Notes under the pieces: generated by a model | The model's database searches: none | What the model was told of the DNA's origin: nothing | The model's input: the letters and a program-made list of their open reading frames with translations, nothing else | Position numbers and translations under genes: made by a program | NCBI GenBank assembly: GCA_001314845.1 | Contig: LJZQ01000021.1 | Span: forward strand, 1-64,000 | Length of the DNA: 64,000 bases | DNA from: Marinobacter excellens HL-55 | GTDB taxonomy: Bacteria > Pseudomonadota > Gammaproteobacteria > Pseudomonadales > Oleiphilaceae | Direction: 5' to 3' | Shown here: positions 44,973 to 55,214 of the stretch, piece after piece | Numbering within the stretch: position 1 is the first letter of the stretch | Layout of the letters: each line of letters opens with the position of its first letter

Positions 44973-45963
44973 TGAGCAGGCACACCAGGTGACAACCGAA
45001 AGCGTCGGGGACCAGCTCAGGCTTGCACGTGAGCGCCTGGGCCTAGACATATCCGCAATTGCTGATGAGCAACACCTCCGGCCGTCTGTGATTCAGGCCA
45101 TTGAAAACGGCGATTACAGCAAAATCGACACCGAGCTTTTTCTCAAAGGCTATGTGCGGACCTATGCTCGGCAAGTAGGTCTTGATGCTGATGCGGTGAT
45201 AGCCGATCTGAACCAGGAACTGGAGCCCGTTCGTCAACAGAAAGAGTTGGAACAGCAGGCCAGTCCACTAGTATCCATCGAGCGGACAAAGCGCCGCAAA
45301 CGACAAATTGCCAAGCTGTTGATTGTTATGGTTATTGTAGCCGTTACTGCTTATCTAGTGGTTGGTTACCTTGCCGGGCGGGACGCCGATTCTGTGCCAT
45401 CTCCAGCCAGCGAGAGCACAAGTGACACGTCGGCACCTTCCGAAGAGGTTGAAGTTTCTGACCTTCAGGGGCAGGAAGCTGACCTGCTGGCGCCACCGCA
45501 GGATGACTCTGAACCCCCCCTTTTTGAAGAGGTTGTGGAACCTGCTGTTTCCGTGACGGACACGGTAACGGCGGAGGTTGCGCCGCAGGCGGAGCCTGAT
45601 CTTCCTCAGGAGATTGCTTCAGATGGCGCGCCAGATGATCAGATGCCCATGGTAACTCAGACAACGGAACCCGCTTTGCAGGATTCGGCACAGCTTCCGG
45701 GCGTGAGCGAGCCGACACAAGCGCGACTGCAAATGTCTTTTTCCGACGATTGCTGGATTCAGATCACTGACGCCGGCGGCAACCGGTTGGCCAGTTCGTT
45801 GCGTCGTAGCGGTGACCAGTTGGATGTCAGCGGAGAGGCGCCACTGCGAATTGTGGTTGGTGCGGTCAGTGCCGTTGAGTCTATTCGATTCCAGGGAGAA
45901 ACTCTGAATGTGGGTGATTTGCGCGTTGTAAATAACCGGTCAGAATTTACTCTCGAACTTTAA
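44962..45963 (+). CDS. rodZ: Cytoskeletal protein RodZ
   Basis: RodZ links MreB to the membrane and helps set rod shape. The 333-residue protein has an N-terminal helix-turn-helix (about 15-75, with [20 protein letters not shown]), a basic stretch and one transmembrane helix near 118-138. A periplasmic linker rich in Glu, Pro and Ser follows, then a C-terminal DUF4115 beta domain. The start overlaps pilW by eleven bases. The order pilW-rodZ-ispG is standard. Confidence 0.92.
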   Translation: MSGDEQAHQVTTESVGDQLRLARERLGLDISAIADEQHLRPSVIQAIENGDYSKIDTELFLKGYVRTYARQVGLDADAVIADLNQELEPVRQQKELEQQASPLVSIERTKRRKRQIAKLLIVMVIVAVTAYLVVGYLAGRDADSVPSPASESTSDTSAPSEEVEVSDLQGQEADLLAPPQDDSEPPLFEEVVEPAVSVTDTVTAEVAPQAEPDLPQEIASDGAPDDQMPMVTQTTEPALQDSAQLPGVSEPTQARLQMSFSDDCWIQITDAGGNRLASSLRRSGDQLDVSGEAPLRIVVGAVSAVESIRFQGETLNVGDLRVVNNRSEFTLEL

Positions 45964-45997
45964 GCCGAATGCCCGGATAAACGATTGGTCCCAGCAC

Positions 45998-47116
45998 ATG
46001 AAACATGAATCCCCGATTAAAAGACGAAAATCCCGGCAGATTATGGTGGGCAACGTCCCGGTTGGTGGCGATGCACCGATTGCGGTGCAGAGTATGACCA
46101 ACACTAACACCTGCGACGTTGACGCCACGGTCGGGCAGATTGCTGCGTTGCAAGAGGCTGGTGCAGATATTGTGAGGGTGTCAGTACCCTCTATGGAGGC
46201 GGCTGAGGCCTTTGGCCAGATTCGCGATCGGGTCTCTTTGCCATTGGTTGCGGACATCCATTTTGACCACAAGATCGCACTGCGTGTGGCCGAGCTTGGC
46301 GTCGACTGTTTGCGCATCAACCCTGGCAATATTGGTCGGGATGATAGGGTGAGTGCCGTCATCAGTGCAGCCCGTGACCGCAATATACCGATCAGGATTG
46401 GCGTTAATGCTGGGTCTCTTGAGAAGAGCCTGCAGCGCAAGTACGGCGAGCCAACCCCGGAAGCTCTGGTTGAATCAGCCATGAGGCACATCGATATTCT
46501 GGATCGCCATGACTTCCAGAACTTCAAGGTCAGCCTCAAGGCTTCCGATGTTTTCATGACAGTCGCCGCCTACCGCCAGATCGCGTCGCAGATTGAACAA
46601 CCGCTTCACCTCGGGATTACTGAGGCCGGTGGCTTCCGGTCCGGTACGGTCAAGTCGTCTATCGGCTTGGGCATGCTGCTGATGGACGGCATCGGCGATA
46701 CCATCCGGGTCTCCCTGGCCGCCGACCCGGTTCAAGAAATCAAGGTAGGTTTCGATATCCTGAAAAGCCTGCGTTTGCGCAGCCGGGGCATTAATTTCAT
46801 TGCTTGTCCGAGCTGCTCCCGCCAGAATTTTGATGTTATCCAGACCATGAATGACCTGGAAGAACGTCTGGAGGATGTCAACACACCTTTGGATGTCGCC
46901 ATCATAGGGTGCATTGTTAACGGGCCGGGAGAGGCAAAAGAAGCCGACATCGGGCTAACCGGCGGTAGTCCGAAGAACCTATTCTATCTTGCTGGCAAGC
47001 CGAATCAGAAGCTGGTCAACGCGACACTGACCGACGACCTTGAACGTCTTATCCGGGATGAGGTGGCAAAGCGCCAGGAGCAAGAACAATCGGTGATTGT
47101 GCGCTCCACGGACTGA
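45998..47116 (+). CDS. ispG: 4-hydroxy-3-methylbut-2-en-1-yl diphosphate synthase IspG
   Basis: IspG converts methylerythritol cyclodiphosphate to HMBPP in the MEP isoprenoid pathway, using a [4Fe-4S] cluster. The 372 residues have the TIM-barrel start ([18 protein letters not shown]) and the C-terminal cluster ligands in [12 protein letters not shown] and [14 protein letters not shown]. All three cysteines and the glutamate are present. It follows rodZ after 34 bases. Confidence 0.96.
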   Translation: MKHESPIKRRKSRQIMVGNVPVGGDAPIAVQSMTNTNTCDVDATVGQIAALQEAGADIVRVSVPSMEAAEAFGQIRDRVSLPLVADIHFDHKIALRVAELGVDCLRINPGNIGRDDRVSAVISAARDRNIPIRIGVNAGSLEKSLQRKYGEPTPEALVESAMRHIDILDRHDFQNFKVSLKASDVFMTVAAYRQIASQIEQPLHLGITEAGGFRSGTVKSSIGLGMLLMDGIGDTIRVSLAADPVQEIKVGFDILKSLRLRSRGINFIACPSCSRQNFDVIQTMNDLEERLEDVNTPLDVAIIGCIVNGPGEAKEADIGLTGGSPKNLFYLAGKPNQKLVNATLTDDLERLIRDEVAKRQEQEQSVIVRSTD

Positions 47117-47160
47117 CGGTTTCTGCGGGAATTCATTCAACACAGTATCAGGGTTTTAAC

Positions 47161-48435
47161 TTGGCTAAGATTCAGGCAATTCGCGGAATGAATGACATTC
47201 TGCCGGAGCAGACTCCCGTCTGGCAGTATGTGGAGTCGACGATTCGCCGTGTGCTCGGGCAATACGGCTATCAGGAAATCCGCATGCCGGTTGTTGAGAG
47301 CACCGACCTGTTCAAACGGTCCATTGGTGAAGTCACCGATATCGTTGAAAAAGAAATGTACACCTTTGAGGACCGGAACGGCGACAGCCTGACGCTGCGC
47401 CCCGAAGGCACCGCCGGCTGTGTTCGGGCCGCAGAAGAGCATGGCCTGCTGTTCAATCAAACCCGACGACTATGGTATACCGGCCCGATGTTTCGGCATG
47501 AGCGTCCCCAGAAAGGGCGATATCGCCAGTTTCATCAGATCGGGGTAGAGTGCTTTGGCATGGCCGGCCCGGATATTGATGCAGAGCTGCTGATACTGAC
47601 TGCCCGGTTGTGGTCTGCACTGGGTCTTGATGGGCACACGCGTCTTGAGATTAACTCCATCGGCACCAGTGAGGCGCGCAAAGTGTATCGGCAGGCGCTG
47701 GTTGAATACCTGGATCAATACCGGGATCAATTGGATGAAGACAGCAAACGTCGGTTGACATCCAATCCTCTGCGCATTCTCGACAGCAAAAACCCTGATA
47801 CCCGAAAACTGCTTGAAGGTGCTCCAAGTCTTGACGACTACCTGGATGAAGCCTCGCGTGCTCATTTTGAACAGCTGAAGGCGTTACTGGATGCGGCGGG
47901 CGTGACCTATTCGGTCAACCCGGCGTTGGTTCGCGGGCTGGATTACTATGGCAAAACGGTATTCGAGTGGATCACCGACAGCCTGGGCGCACAGGGAACT
48001 GTCTGTGCCGGCGGTCGCTACGACGGGCTGGTAGAACAATTGGGCGGTAAGCCTACCGATGCCGTTGGCTTCGCGTTGGGTCTGGAGCGCCTGATCCTCT
48101 TGCTGGAAACGCTGGGTCTTGTTCCCGTAAACGTGAACAACGATGCCGACGTTTATGTCACGGCGATGGGCGACAAGGCGATTGCAGCTTCGATGGCCAT
48201 TTCCGAAGAATTGCGTAATGGGCTACCCGGTAAAGTGGTAGTCGCCCATTGTGGCGGCGGCAGTTTCAAAAGCCAGATGAAAAAAGCGGATCGCAGCGGC
48301 GCCCGCTATGCCGTTATTCTGGGTGAGAACGAGTTGGCCAGCGGGAACGTTGGCTTGAAACCGCTTCGTGACGATCAGCCACAGCTAGAGGTGGCGCGAG
48401 CAGAACTGGTTCAGGTACTGACTGACAGGCTTTAA
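47161..48435 (+). CDS. hisS: Histidyl-tRNA synthetase
   Basis: HisS charges tRNA-His. The 424-residue class II synthetase shows motif 2 ([19 protein letters not shown]), the histidine-A loop [15 protein letters not shown] and motif 3 ([13 protein letters not shown]). The start appears to be TTG at 47161, giving [17 protein letters not shown], the usual N-terminus; AGGG lies about eight bases upstream. The TTG start suggests modest translation. It lies in the conserved ispG-hisS-yfgM order. Confidence 0.95.
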   Translation: MAKIQAIRGMNDILPEQTPVWQYVESTIRRVLGQYGYQEIRMPVVESTDLFKRSIGEVTDIVEKEMYTFEDRNGDSLTLRPEGTAGCVRAAEEHGLLFNQTRRLWYTGPMFRHERPQKGRYRQFHQIGVECFGMAGPDIDAELLILTARLWSALGLDGHTRLEINSIGTSEARKVYRQALVEYLDQYRDQLDEDSKRRLTSNPLRILDSKNPDTRKLLEGAPSLDDYLDEASRAHFEQLKALLDAAGVTYSVNPALVRGLDYYGKTVFEWITDSLGAQGTVCAGGRYDGLVEQLGGKPTDAVGFALGLERLILLLETLGLVPVNVNNDADVYVTAMGDKAIAASMAISEELRNGLPGKVVVAHCGGGSFKSQMKKADRSGARYAVILGENELASGNVGLKPLRDDQPQLEVARAELVQVLTDRL

Positions 48436-48482
48436 CCGACGTTTTACAAGAACAGTGACAATTTCGATCAACAGGAGTTTAC

Positions 48483-49139
48483 ATGGCTGAGTTGCGCAGC
48501 GAAGAGGAACAGGTCCAGGCGATAAAAGACTGGTGGGAGAGAAACGGCAGTTCTCTGCTGATTGGTATCGGTGCCGCCCTGGCGATCGTGTTTGGCTGGC
48601 AAGCCTGGCAGTCTAATCTGGAGCAGCAGCGTGCAGAGGCCGCCAATCAGTTTGCGACTTTGCTGAATGCCTTTGCCGACGATAGTGATGAAGATGCCGG
48701 TGAGACCGTTGCATTTGTGGCCCAGACGCTGCGGGAAGACCATGGCAAAAGTGCCTATGCGATCTATGGCAATCTGGTTCTTGCTAACCAGCAAATGTTG
48801 CTGGACAGCAACGCTGAAGGCGCAATTGACACGCTGCAATGGGCGCTCGAGAAAGCATCGGATTACCCGGCTTTGAGTCTGGTGGTCCGCAATCGGTTGG
48901 CTCGGGCCCAGTTCGCCACCGAGCAGTATGACGATGCTCTGGCCACGATCGACGGAGCGGGAAACTCTGATGCATTTGCTGGCATTTTTTCTGAACTTCG
49001 CGGTGATGTTCTGCTGGCTAAAGGTGACGCAGAAGGAGCCCGTGAGGCCTATCTGGCGGCCCGCGAGCAAAACCAGCAGGGCCGCAGTGGCATTCTGGAA
49101 CTGAAACTGTCTGACCTTGGCGTCGGGGAGGGAGCCTGA
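48483..49139 (+). CDS. yfgM: YfgM family periplasmic chaperone-associated protein
   Basis: YfgM is an inner-membrane protein with a periplasmic TPR domain that associates with the SecYEG translocon and PpiD in E. coli. The 218-residue protein has the start MAELRSEEEQVQAIKDWWER, one transmembrane helix near residues 23-40, and helical repeats thereafter. Its stop overlaps the bamB start by one base (TGATG). Confidence 0.92.
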   Translation: MAELRSEEEQVQAIKDWWERNGSSLLIGIGAALAIVFGWQAWQSNLEQQRAEAANQFATLLNAFADDSDEDAGETVAFVAQTLREDHGKSAYAIYGNLVLANQQMLLDSNAEGAIDTLQWALEKASDYPALSLVVRNRLARAQFATEQYDDALATIDGAGNSDAFAGIFSELRGDVLLAKGDAEGAREAYLAAREQNQQGRSGILELKLSDLGVGEGA

Positions 49140-50305
49140 TGCGGTTTGTTCGCAACAGGTTCGTCAGCTTTCCGTTAGCCTCGTTCCTGCTGGCCTTGAT
49201 TGTCGGTTGCAGCGGCAATGACACATTCGAGCAACCGGTACCGGTACCGGAGATTGAGGCAACGGTAGAGTTCAAACGTGTGTGGACCATGTCGGTTGGC
49301 AAGGGTCATGACGGTCAGTTCCTTCACCTTGCACCTCTGTATACCGGTGATGCCATCTATGCGGCATCCGCTGACGGTTTGTTGGTAGCGGTAGAGCCGG
49401 GCAACGGTAAAGCGCTCTGGCAGCGCAGATCGAAAGACCGGATTTTTGCCGGTGTTGGTGGCGATAATAACCAGCTGTATTACGTCACTCGTGACGCCGA
49501 GCTTGTTGCCTTGTCTCGCGAGACCAGTGAGGAGCTTTGGCGGTCGTCTTTACCGACCGAAGCGTTGGCGGCACCTCAGTCAAATGGCGCCCTGGTGGTT
49601 ACCCAAACGACGGATGGCCGCGTTATCGGTTTTGATGCCAGTAATGGCGAGCGCCGCTGGCAGTATGACGGCCAGGTTCCGGTATTGTCGATGCGAACGG
49701 CGTCGATACCTCTGGTAGGTGGCGATGTGGTTATTGCTTCGTTTGCCAACGGCAGAGTGATTGCTTTGACGGCGGATGCCGGCCAGCCGGTATGGCAATA
49801 CGAAGTTGGGCAGCCCCAAGGTCGCACAGAACTTGAACGCCTGGTGGATATCGGAGGCCAGCCCGTGGTTCTGGAATCTGCGATTATGGTGGCAGGCTAT
49901 CAGGGTAAGCTTGCGCTCATTGATATCCGCTCTGGTCAGGAAATCTGGAGCCGTCGGGCGTCCAGTTTTTACTCGCCAAGCATTGGTGCCGGCAACATTT
50001 TTCTGGCTCAGGCAAACGGGGATGTCGTTGCTTATCGGGGTAGTGACCGTCGGGAGCTCTGGCTTCAGGATCGTTTGTCCTGGCGGCAGTTGACGCAACC
50101 TGTCGTGGCCGGCGATCACCTGGTGACCGGTGATTTCGAAGGCTACCTCCATGCTTTGTCGTTGAACGACGGCAGTCTTGAGGGCCAGGTTGAAATCGAC
50201 AGTGACGGTATCCGCGTACCGGTTCAGATTCTGGAAGGTGGTAACCTGCTGGTATATGGAAATGGCGGGCGCATGACTGTCTATACTCTGGAAACCGACA
50301 AGTAA
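49139..50305 (+). CDS. bamB: Outer membrane protein assembly factor BamB
   Basis: BamB is a lipoprotein of the BAM complex that inserts outer-membrane beta-barrels. The 388-residue precursor has a lipobox LIVGC near residue 24, then eight-bladed propeller repeats with PQQ-like motifs such as GKALWQRRSKDRI and GERRWQYDGQVPVL. The start overlaps the yfgM stop. An intrinsic terminator follows between bamB and der. Confidence 0.94.
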   Translation: MRFVRNRFVSFPLASFLLALIVGCSGNDTFEQPVPVPEIEATVEFKRVWTMSVGKGHDGQFLHLAPLYTGDAIYAASADGLLVAVEPGNGKALWQRRSKDRIFAGVGGDNNQLYYVTRDAELVALSRETSEELWRSSLPTEALAAPQSNGALVVTQTTDGRVIGFDASNGERRWQYDGQVPVLSMRTASIPLVGGDVVIASFANGRVIALTADAGQPVWQYEVGQPQGRTELERLVDIGGQPVVLESAIMVAGYQGKLALIDIRSGQEIWSRRASSFYSPSIGAGNIFLAQANGDVVAYRGSDRRELWLQDRLSWRQLTQPVVAGDHLVTGDFEGYLHALSLNDGSLEGQVEIDSDGIRVPVQILEGGNLLVYGNGGRMTVYTLETDK

Positions 50306-50324
50306 TACCGCCAACTTACTGATC

Positions 50325-50347
50325 AGCCCGGCCTTAGCCGGGCTTTT
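50325..50347 (+). terminator. Intrinsic terminator between bamB and der
   Basis: AGCCCGGC and GCCGGGCT pair through eight bases around CTTA, followed by TTTT. The T-run is short, so der may receive some read-through. Confidence 0.75.
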
Positions 50348-50370
50348 GACCTTTTACATAGCAGAATATT

Positions 50371-51786
50371 ATGACCCCAGTTATTGCCCTGGTCGGACGC
50401 CCGAATGTCGGTAAGTCCACGCTTTTCAATCAGATGACCCGTTCCCGTGATGCCCTGGTCGCGGACTTTCCGGGTTTGACCCGCGACCGTAAGTACGGCG
50501 AGGGCCATTACGAGGGGCGCAAGTTTATTGTGATCGATACCGGCGGTCTGACCGGTGATGAGGTGGGCCTGGATGCCGAAATGGCCCGCCAATCGATGCA
50601 GGCGGTGGAAGAGGCAGACATCGTTCTGTTTATCGTTGATGGCCGGTCGGGCTTGACCGCCGGCGATGAGATGATTGCCGACCACCTTCGGCGCTCTGGC
50701 AAACAGGCGCATCTGGTGGTCAATAAAACTGACGGTCAGGATCCGGATATAGCGGCGGCGGATTTTCATTCGCTTGGCTACAGGAAAACCTTTCAGATTG
50801 CGGCCTCTCACAACCGTGGCATCAAGTCGATGCTGGAAATACTGCTGCCTGAAGATCTTGAAGAACAGGATCGCGCGGATCGGTATCCGGGCATTCGCAT
50901 CGGCGTTGTCGGTCGTCCGAATGTGGGCAAATCCACACTGGTCAACCGGATGCTGGGTGAGGACAGAGTGGTGGTTTATGACATGCCGGGGACAACGCGT
51001 GATAGCGTTTATATTCCTTACGAACGGCACGGTCATCAGTACACCTTGATCGATACAGCGGGTGTGCGTCGTCGCAAAAACGTTCATGAAGTGGTCGAGA
51101 AGTTTTCGATCATCAAGACCTTGCAGGCGATTGATGATGCTCACGTAGTGATTCTCGTGATTGATGCGCGCGATGGCCTTGTGGACCAGGATCTACATCT
51201 GATCGGTTTTGTTCTGGATGCTGGCCGGTCTCTGGTGATCGCCATCAACAAGTGGGATGGCATGGACTCGGAAGATCGCGCGAAGGTCAAAGAGCAGGTG
51301 GGTCGTCGTCTCGATTTTCTGGATTATGCGGATAAGTATTACATTTCCGCGCTGCACGGCACGCGCGTTGGCTCAATGTATGAGTCTGTACAGGCCTGTT
51401 ATGAGTCTGCGATGTCGAAGTGGCCTACCAACCGGTTAACCGCAATACTGCAGGACGCGGTGGCTCAGCATCAGCCGCCGATGGTTCATGGTCGTCGCAT
51501 CAAGCTGCGCTACGCTCACCAGGGCGGCTCGAATCCGCCGGTCGTGGTGGTACACGGTAATCAGATGGATTCGTTGCCGGGTGCCTACAAGCGTTATCTG
51601 GAAAATACCTTCCGCAAGGTGCTAAAGGTTGTTGGTTCACCGATCCGGTTTGAGTTTAAATCGGGCGAAAACCCGTTCGCGGCCAAAGTGGACCGCATGA
51701 CCCCGCGCCAGAAGGTCAAGAAAGACAACGATATCAAGAAAGGCCGTACGGTCCGGAAAACCCGGCAGAAAAGCGTTAAACGCTGA
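50371..51786 (+). CDS. der: Ribosome assembly GTPase Der (EngA)
   Basis: Der acts in 50S ribosomal subunit maturation. The 471-residue protein has two GTPase domains, each with GRPNVGKST (about 8-16 and 184-192), NKxD motifs (VNKTDG and INKWDG) and a C-terminal KH-like domain. The tail is lysine- and arginine-rich ([14 protein letters not shown]), probably for RNA binding. It is the last gene of the cluster and convergent with pta. Confidence 0.96.
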   Translation: MTPVIALVGRPNVGKSTLFNQMTRSRDALVADFPGLTRDRKYGEGHYEGRKFIVIDTGGLTGDEVGLDAEMARQSMQAVEEADIVLFIVDGRSGLTAGDEMIADHLRRSGKQAHLVVNKTDGQDPDIAAADFHSLGYRKTFQIAASHNRGIKSMLEILLPEDLEEQDRADRYPGIRIGVVGRPNVGKSTLVNRMLGEDRVVVYDMPGTTRDSVYIPYERHGHQYTLIDTAGVRRRKNVHEVVEKFSIIKTLQAIDDAHVVILVIDARDGLVDQDLHLIGFVLDAGRSLVIAINKWDGMDSEDRAKVKEQVGRRLDFLDYADKYYISALHGTRVGSMYESVQACYESAMSKWPTNRLTAILQDAVAQHQPPMVHGRRIKLRYAHQGGSNPPVVVVHGNQMDSLPGAYKRYLENTFRKVLKVVGSPIRFEFKSGENPFAAKVDRMTPRQKVKKDNDIKKGRTVRKTRQKSVKR

Positions 51787-51823
51787 TCGCCGGGCCCCGT
51801 ACCCAGTGTTCAGGGTGTGGCTG

Positions 51824-53977
51824 TTACGCCACCCCTGCATTCTCCACTTGCCGCGCCTGAACGGCCGTCAGAGCAATGGTGAAGACGATGTCTTCGACTA
51901 GTGCGCCCCGTGACAAGTCGTTTACCGGTTTTCTCAGGCCCTGCAGCATAGGCCCGACGCTGACCACATTGGCGCTGCGTTGGACTGCCTTGTAGGTGGT
52001 GTTGCCGGTATTCAAATCAGGGAATACGAATACGGTAGCCTTGCCTGCCACCTTGCTGTCGGGCGCTTTGGCACGGCCCACGCTTTCGATGGCGGCAGCA
52101 TCGTACTGCAAGGGTCCGTCAATAAGCAGATCCGGGCGTCTCTCGCGAGCGATTCTGGTGGCTTCGCGAACCTTGTCAACATCGACGCCTGTGCCGGACT
52201 CGCCGGTGCTGTAGCTGATCATAGCAACGACGGGTTCAATACCGAAGGCTTCTGCTGACTCGGCGCTCTGGATGGCGATGTCTGCCAGCTCTTCCGCATT
52301 CGGATCCGGGTTGATGGCGCAATCGCCGTATACCAGCACTTGTTGGGGCAGCAGCATAAAGAAGACCGACGACACCACTTTGGCGCCTTCGTGGGTTTTA
52401 ATCAGCTGCAGCGCTGGTCTCACCGTATTGGCGGTGGTGTGGATGGCACCGGAAACCAGTCCGTCGGCCTCATCCATGGCCACCATCATGGTGCCCAACA
52501 CCACGTTGTCTTCCAGCATGGCTTCGGCCTGATCGTGGGTCAGGCCTTTGTGTTTGCGCAGCTCCACCATCGGTGCGATGTAACGGTCCCTGACGGATTG
52601 CGGATCCAGAATTTCAAGATCGTCAGGTAGCTCGACGCCCTGAGAGTCTGCCACCGATTGTATTTCGCCGGGGTTGCCGATCAGTACACATCGGGCCAGA
52701 TTGCGCTGGTGGCAGATGATCGCAGCCTGAACCGTTCTTGGCTCGCTGCCCTCAGGCAACACAATGCGCTTGTCTGCTGCACGGGCCCGCTCAGACAATC
52801 GATATCGGAACGCCGGTGGCGATAGCCGGCTCTGACGTTGCACTTTCAGGTGCTCTTGCAGCCAGCCTGTGTCAATTCGGGTCGCAACCGACTCCATGGC
52901 TTGTTCGACCCGTTCTGGGTCATCGATGGGTATGGTGGCAGAGAGGTTGGCCAGCATGTGGGCAGTTTCGTAGGTATTGGTGTTCGAGCTAAGGACAGGC
53001 AAACCCGTGCCCAGGGCGCGCCTGCACAACTCGATCACACGCTCGTCCGGCAGCATGCCCCCGGTCAGCATCAGGCCGGCGAGCGGGACACCGTTCAGGG
53101 CAGCGACGGCGGTCGTGACGACAATGTCCTCTCGATCTCCCGGGGTTACCATCAAAGTGCCAGGCTTCAGGGTATCAGTCATGTTGCGAATGGTGCGGGC
53201 GCAGACAGACACGCGCTGAATACGACGGGACTGCATCTGACCCTCATGGAGCACGTCCACCTTGAGCTCTCTGGCAATGTCCGACACCCGCGGCGCCAGG
53301 AGTTGCGGTTGCCAAGGTATCTGGGCCAGCAGATGGAAGCGCTTGGAGCGAAATACGCTGCAGGATTCGCGGTAATCGATGGCCGGGCTTTGGTGGCCCG
53401 GTTGGTGATCAAGTGCCATCCCGGATTTTTCAGGTTCACCGACTTTGTTCAGGATCACGGCAATAACGTCCGGGTCTGACGGTGCCGCGAACAGGCGCGC
53501 CGAAAAGTCCAGTTCCTCATCAATTTCACGGGCGGTGCAGGCTCGGGGGGTGCTGACCAGAATGACCTCAGAGCCGAGATTACGGGCCACTTCGACGTTC
53601 AGTCTGGCAATGTAGGCCTCGCTGCGGTCGGGGACTAGGCCCTCGATAATGACGACATCGAAGTCTTTGGCGACTTTCTGGTATTCACCCACGATGATTT
53701 CAAGCAGCAGGTCGCCTTTGCCCTGATTAAGTTGCTGTTGGGCACTCTTCAACGGGATGGGGTCTGGGGTCTGCAGGTGACTGCGCGCCCTGACGAACTC
53801 AACTGACGAATCCTTGCCTGCATTATGCAGGGCTTCGCCCCGGTGAACGGATTGGCTGAAGGGTTTGTAGAAGCCAACGCTCACGCCTTCGCGCTCGAGA
53901 GCCCTGAGCAGACCAAGGCAGACCGAGGTCAGGCCTGAGTCGAGTGAAGTTGGTGCGATAAATAGACTTTTTGCCAT
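51824..53977 (-). CDS. pta: Phosphate acetyltransferase (long form)
   Basis: Pta interconverts acetyl-CoA and acetyl phosphate. The 717-residue protein is the long gammaproteobacterial type: an N-terminal AAA_26/BioD-like domain (about 1-220), a DRTGG domain (about 225-340) and the C-terminal PTA_PTB catalytic domain (about 400-710), with VSGAIHTTANTVRPALQLIK and SYSTGESGTG. The start is ATG 53977 (MAKSLFIAPTSLDSGL); an upstream in-frame ATG would add 46 residues that overlap ackA. It is the second gene after ackA, 28 bases behind. Confidence 0.94.
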   Translation of the reverse strand: MAKSLFIAPTSLDSGLTSVCLGLLRALEREGVSVGFYKPFSQSVHRGEALHNAGKDSSVEFVRARSHLQTPDPIPLKSAQQQLNQGKGDLLLEIIVGEYQKVAKDFDVVIIEGLVPDRSEAYIARLNVEVARNLGSEVILVSTPRACTAREIDEELDFSARLFAAPSDPDVIAVILNKVGEPEKSGMALDHQPGHQSPAIDYRESCSVFRSKRFHLLAQIPWQPQLLAPRVSDIARELKVDVLHEGQMQSRRIQRVSVCARTIRNMTDTLKPGTLMVTPGDREDIVVTTAVAALNGVPLAGLMLTGGMLPDERVIELCRRALGTGLPVLSSNTNTYETAHMLANLSATIPIDDPERVEQAMESVATRIDTGWLQEHLKVQRQSRLSPPAFRYRLSERARAADKRIVLPEGSEPRTVQAAIICHQRNLARCVLIGNPGEIQSVADSQGVELPDDLEILDPQSVRDRYIAPMVELRKHKGLTHDQAEAMLEDNVVLGTMMVAMDEADGLVSGAIHTTANTVRPALQLIKTHEGAKVVSSVFFMLLPQQVLVYGDCAINPDPNAEELADIAIQSAESAEAFGIEPVVAMISYSTGESGTGVDVDKVREATRIARERRPDLLIDGPLQYDAAAIESVGRAKAPDSKVAGKATVFVFPDLNTGNTTYKAVQRSANVVSVGPMLQGLRKPVNDLSRGALVEDIVFTIALTAVQARQVENAGVA

Positions 53978-54005
53978 GATTGGTTCCGGTTTCTTCCTTG
54001 GAGGT

Positions 54006-55193
54006 TCAGTTTGCGTTGGCCAGCCGGCTCGCTTCCCTGGCGATGACCAACTCTTCATTGGTTGGAATGACAAGCACCGGGAATCGGGAATCCACGTCAC
54101 TGATATGACCTTCACTGACCTGACCGTGGTGAGTGTTCAGGTCTACATCGAGCGTGAAGCCCAGCAGTTTGAGGTGTTGAATGGTCTGGGCTCTGACCCG
54201 TGCGCTGTTTTCACCGATGCCGCCGGTGAAGACCAGTGCGTCGAGTTTGTTCAGCGATGCCATCATGGCGCCAACGTATTTTGCCAGGCGATAGCAGAAT
54301 ACATCGATCGCCAACGTCGACGGTTCGTGGCCATGATCCGCCAGTTCACACAGCGAACGCATGTCGTTGGTCTGGCCTGACAGACCGAGCAAACCGCTTT
54401 CCTGGTTAAGCAACCGGTGGGTTTCGCTGGCACTGACGCCGCGGCTGGCCAGGTAATCGAACAACCCGGGATCGACATCACCGCTCCGTGTACCCATGAC
54501 CAAACCTTCCAGCGGCGTAAGGCCCATGCTGGTGTCTTTGCTGATACCGTCTTCAATGGCGGAAATACTGCAACCGTTGCCCAGGTGAGCGGAGATGATG
54601 GAGGTGGTCGCGGGCGTTCTGTTCAGCCTGCGTGCGGCTTCTTCAACCATGAAATAGTGGCTGGTGCCGTGGAAACCATAACGGCGTACCGCCCAGTCCC
54701 GGTAGAACTGTTCGGGCAGGGCATAGCGATAGGCCCGGGGTGGCAGGGTCTGATGGAAGGCGGTATCAAATACGGCAATCTGCGGGCTGTCCGGGAACAG
54801 CGTTCTGGTGGCTTCAATGCCAATTAGATTGACGGGGTTGTGCAGTGGCGCCAGCGGCGCGCAGTCTTCGATTGCGGTAATGACATGAGCGTCGATCAGC
54901 GCTGCTTCGCGGAAAGCTTCGCCGCCGTGTACAACCCGGTGTCCGATCGAAACCGGCTTGCCGTTCATCAATCCTCGGTCTTCAAATGTACTCACCAGCG
55001 CCTGCACGGCTTGCTTATGGGAAGCATTCTCCGGAAGGGGTATCGGAGCACTATCACCGTCAATGCGGGCACGTGCGTCCGGGTTGTTCAGGCGTTCAGC
55101 CAGTGCCGATGCCGTTTTCTGATGGCTGGTATTGAACAGAGCGAGTTTGATTGATGAGCTGCCGCAGTTCACGACCAGTATTGTTTCGTCCAT
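54006..55193 (-). CDS. ackA: Acetate kinase
   Basis: AckA converts acetyl phosphate and ADP to acetate and ATP. The 395-residue ASKHA kinase has ILVVNCGSSSIKLALF at the N-terminus, GHRVVHGGE, the FHGTSHYFM stretch and HLGNGCSISAI, then FTGGIGENSARVR near the C-terminus. It heads the ackA-pta operon, which handles overflow acetate and acetyl phosphate. Confidence 0.95.
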   Translation of the reverse strand: MDETILVVNCGSSSIKLALFNTSHQKTASALAERLNNPDARARIDGDSAPIPLPENASHKQAVQALVSTFEDRGLMNGKPVSIGHRVVHGGEAFREAALIDAHVITAIEDCAPLAPLHNPVNLIGIEATRTLFPDSPQIAVFDTAFHQTLPPRAYRYALPEQFYRDWAVRRYGFHGTSHYFMVEEAARRLNRTPATTSIISAHLGNGCSISAIEDGISKDTSMGLTPLEGLVMGTRSGDVDPGLFDYLASRGVSASETHRLLNQESGLLGLSGQTNDMRSLCELADHGHEPSTLAIDVFCYRLAKYVGAMMASLNKLDALVFTGGIGENSARVRAQTIQHLKLLGFTLDVDLNTHHGQVSEGHISDVDSRFPVLVIPTNEELVIAREASRLANAN

Positions 55194-55214
55194 GGGTAGT
55201 GCCGTCTTTGTGGT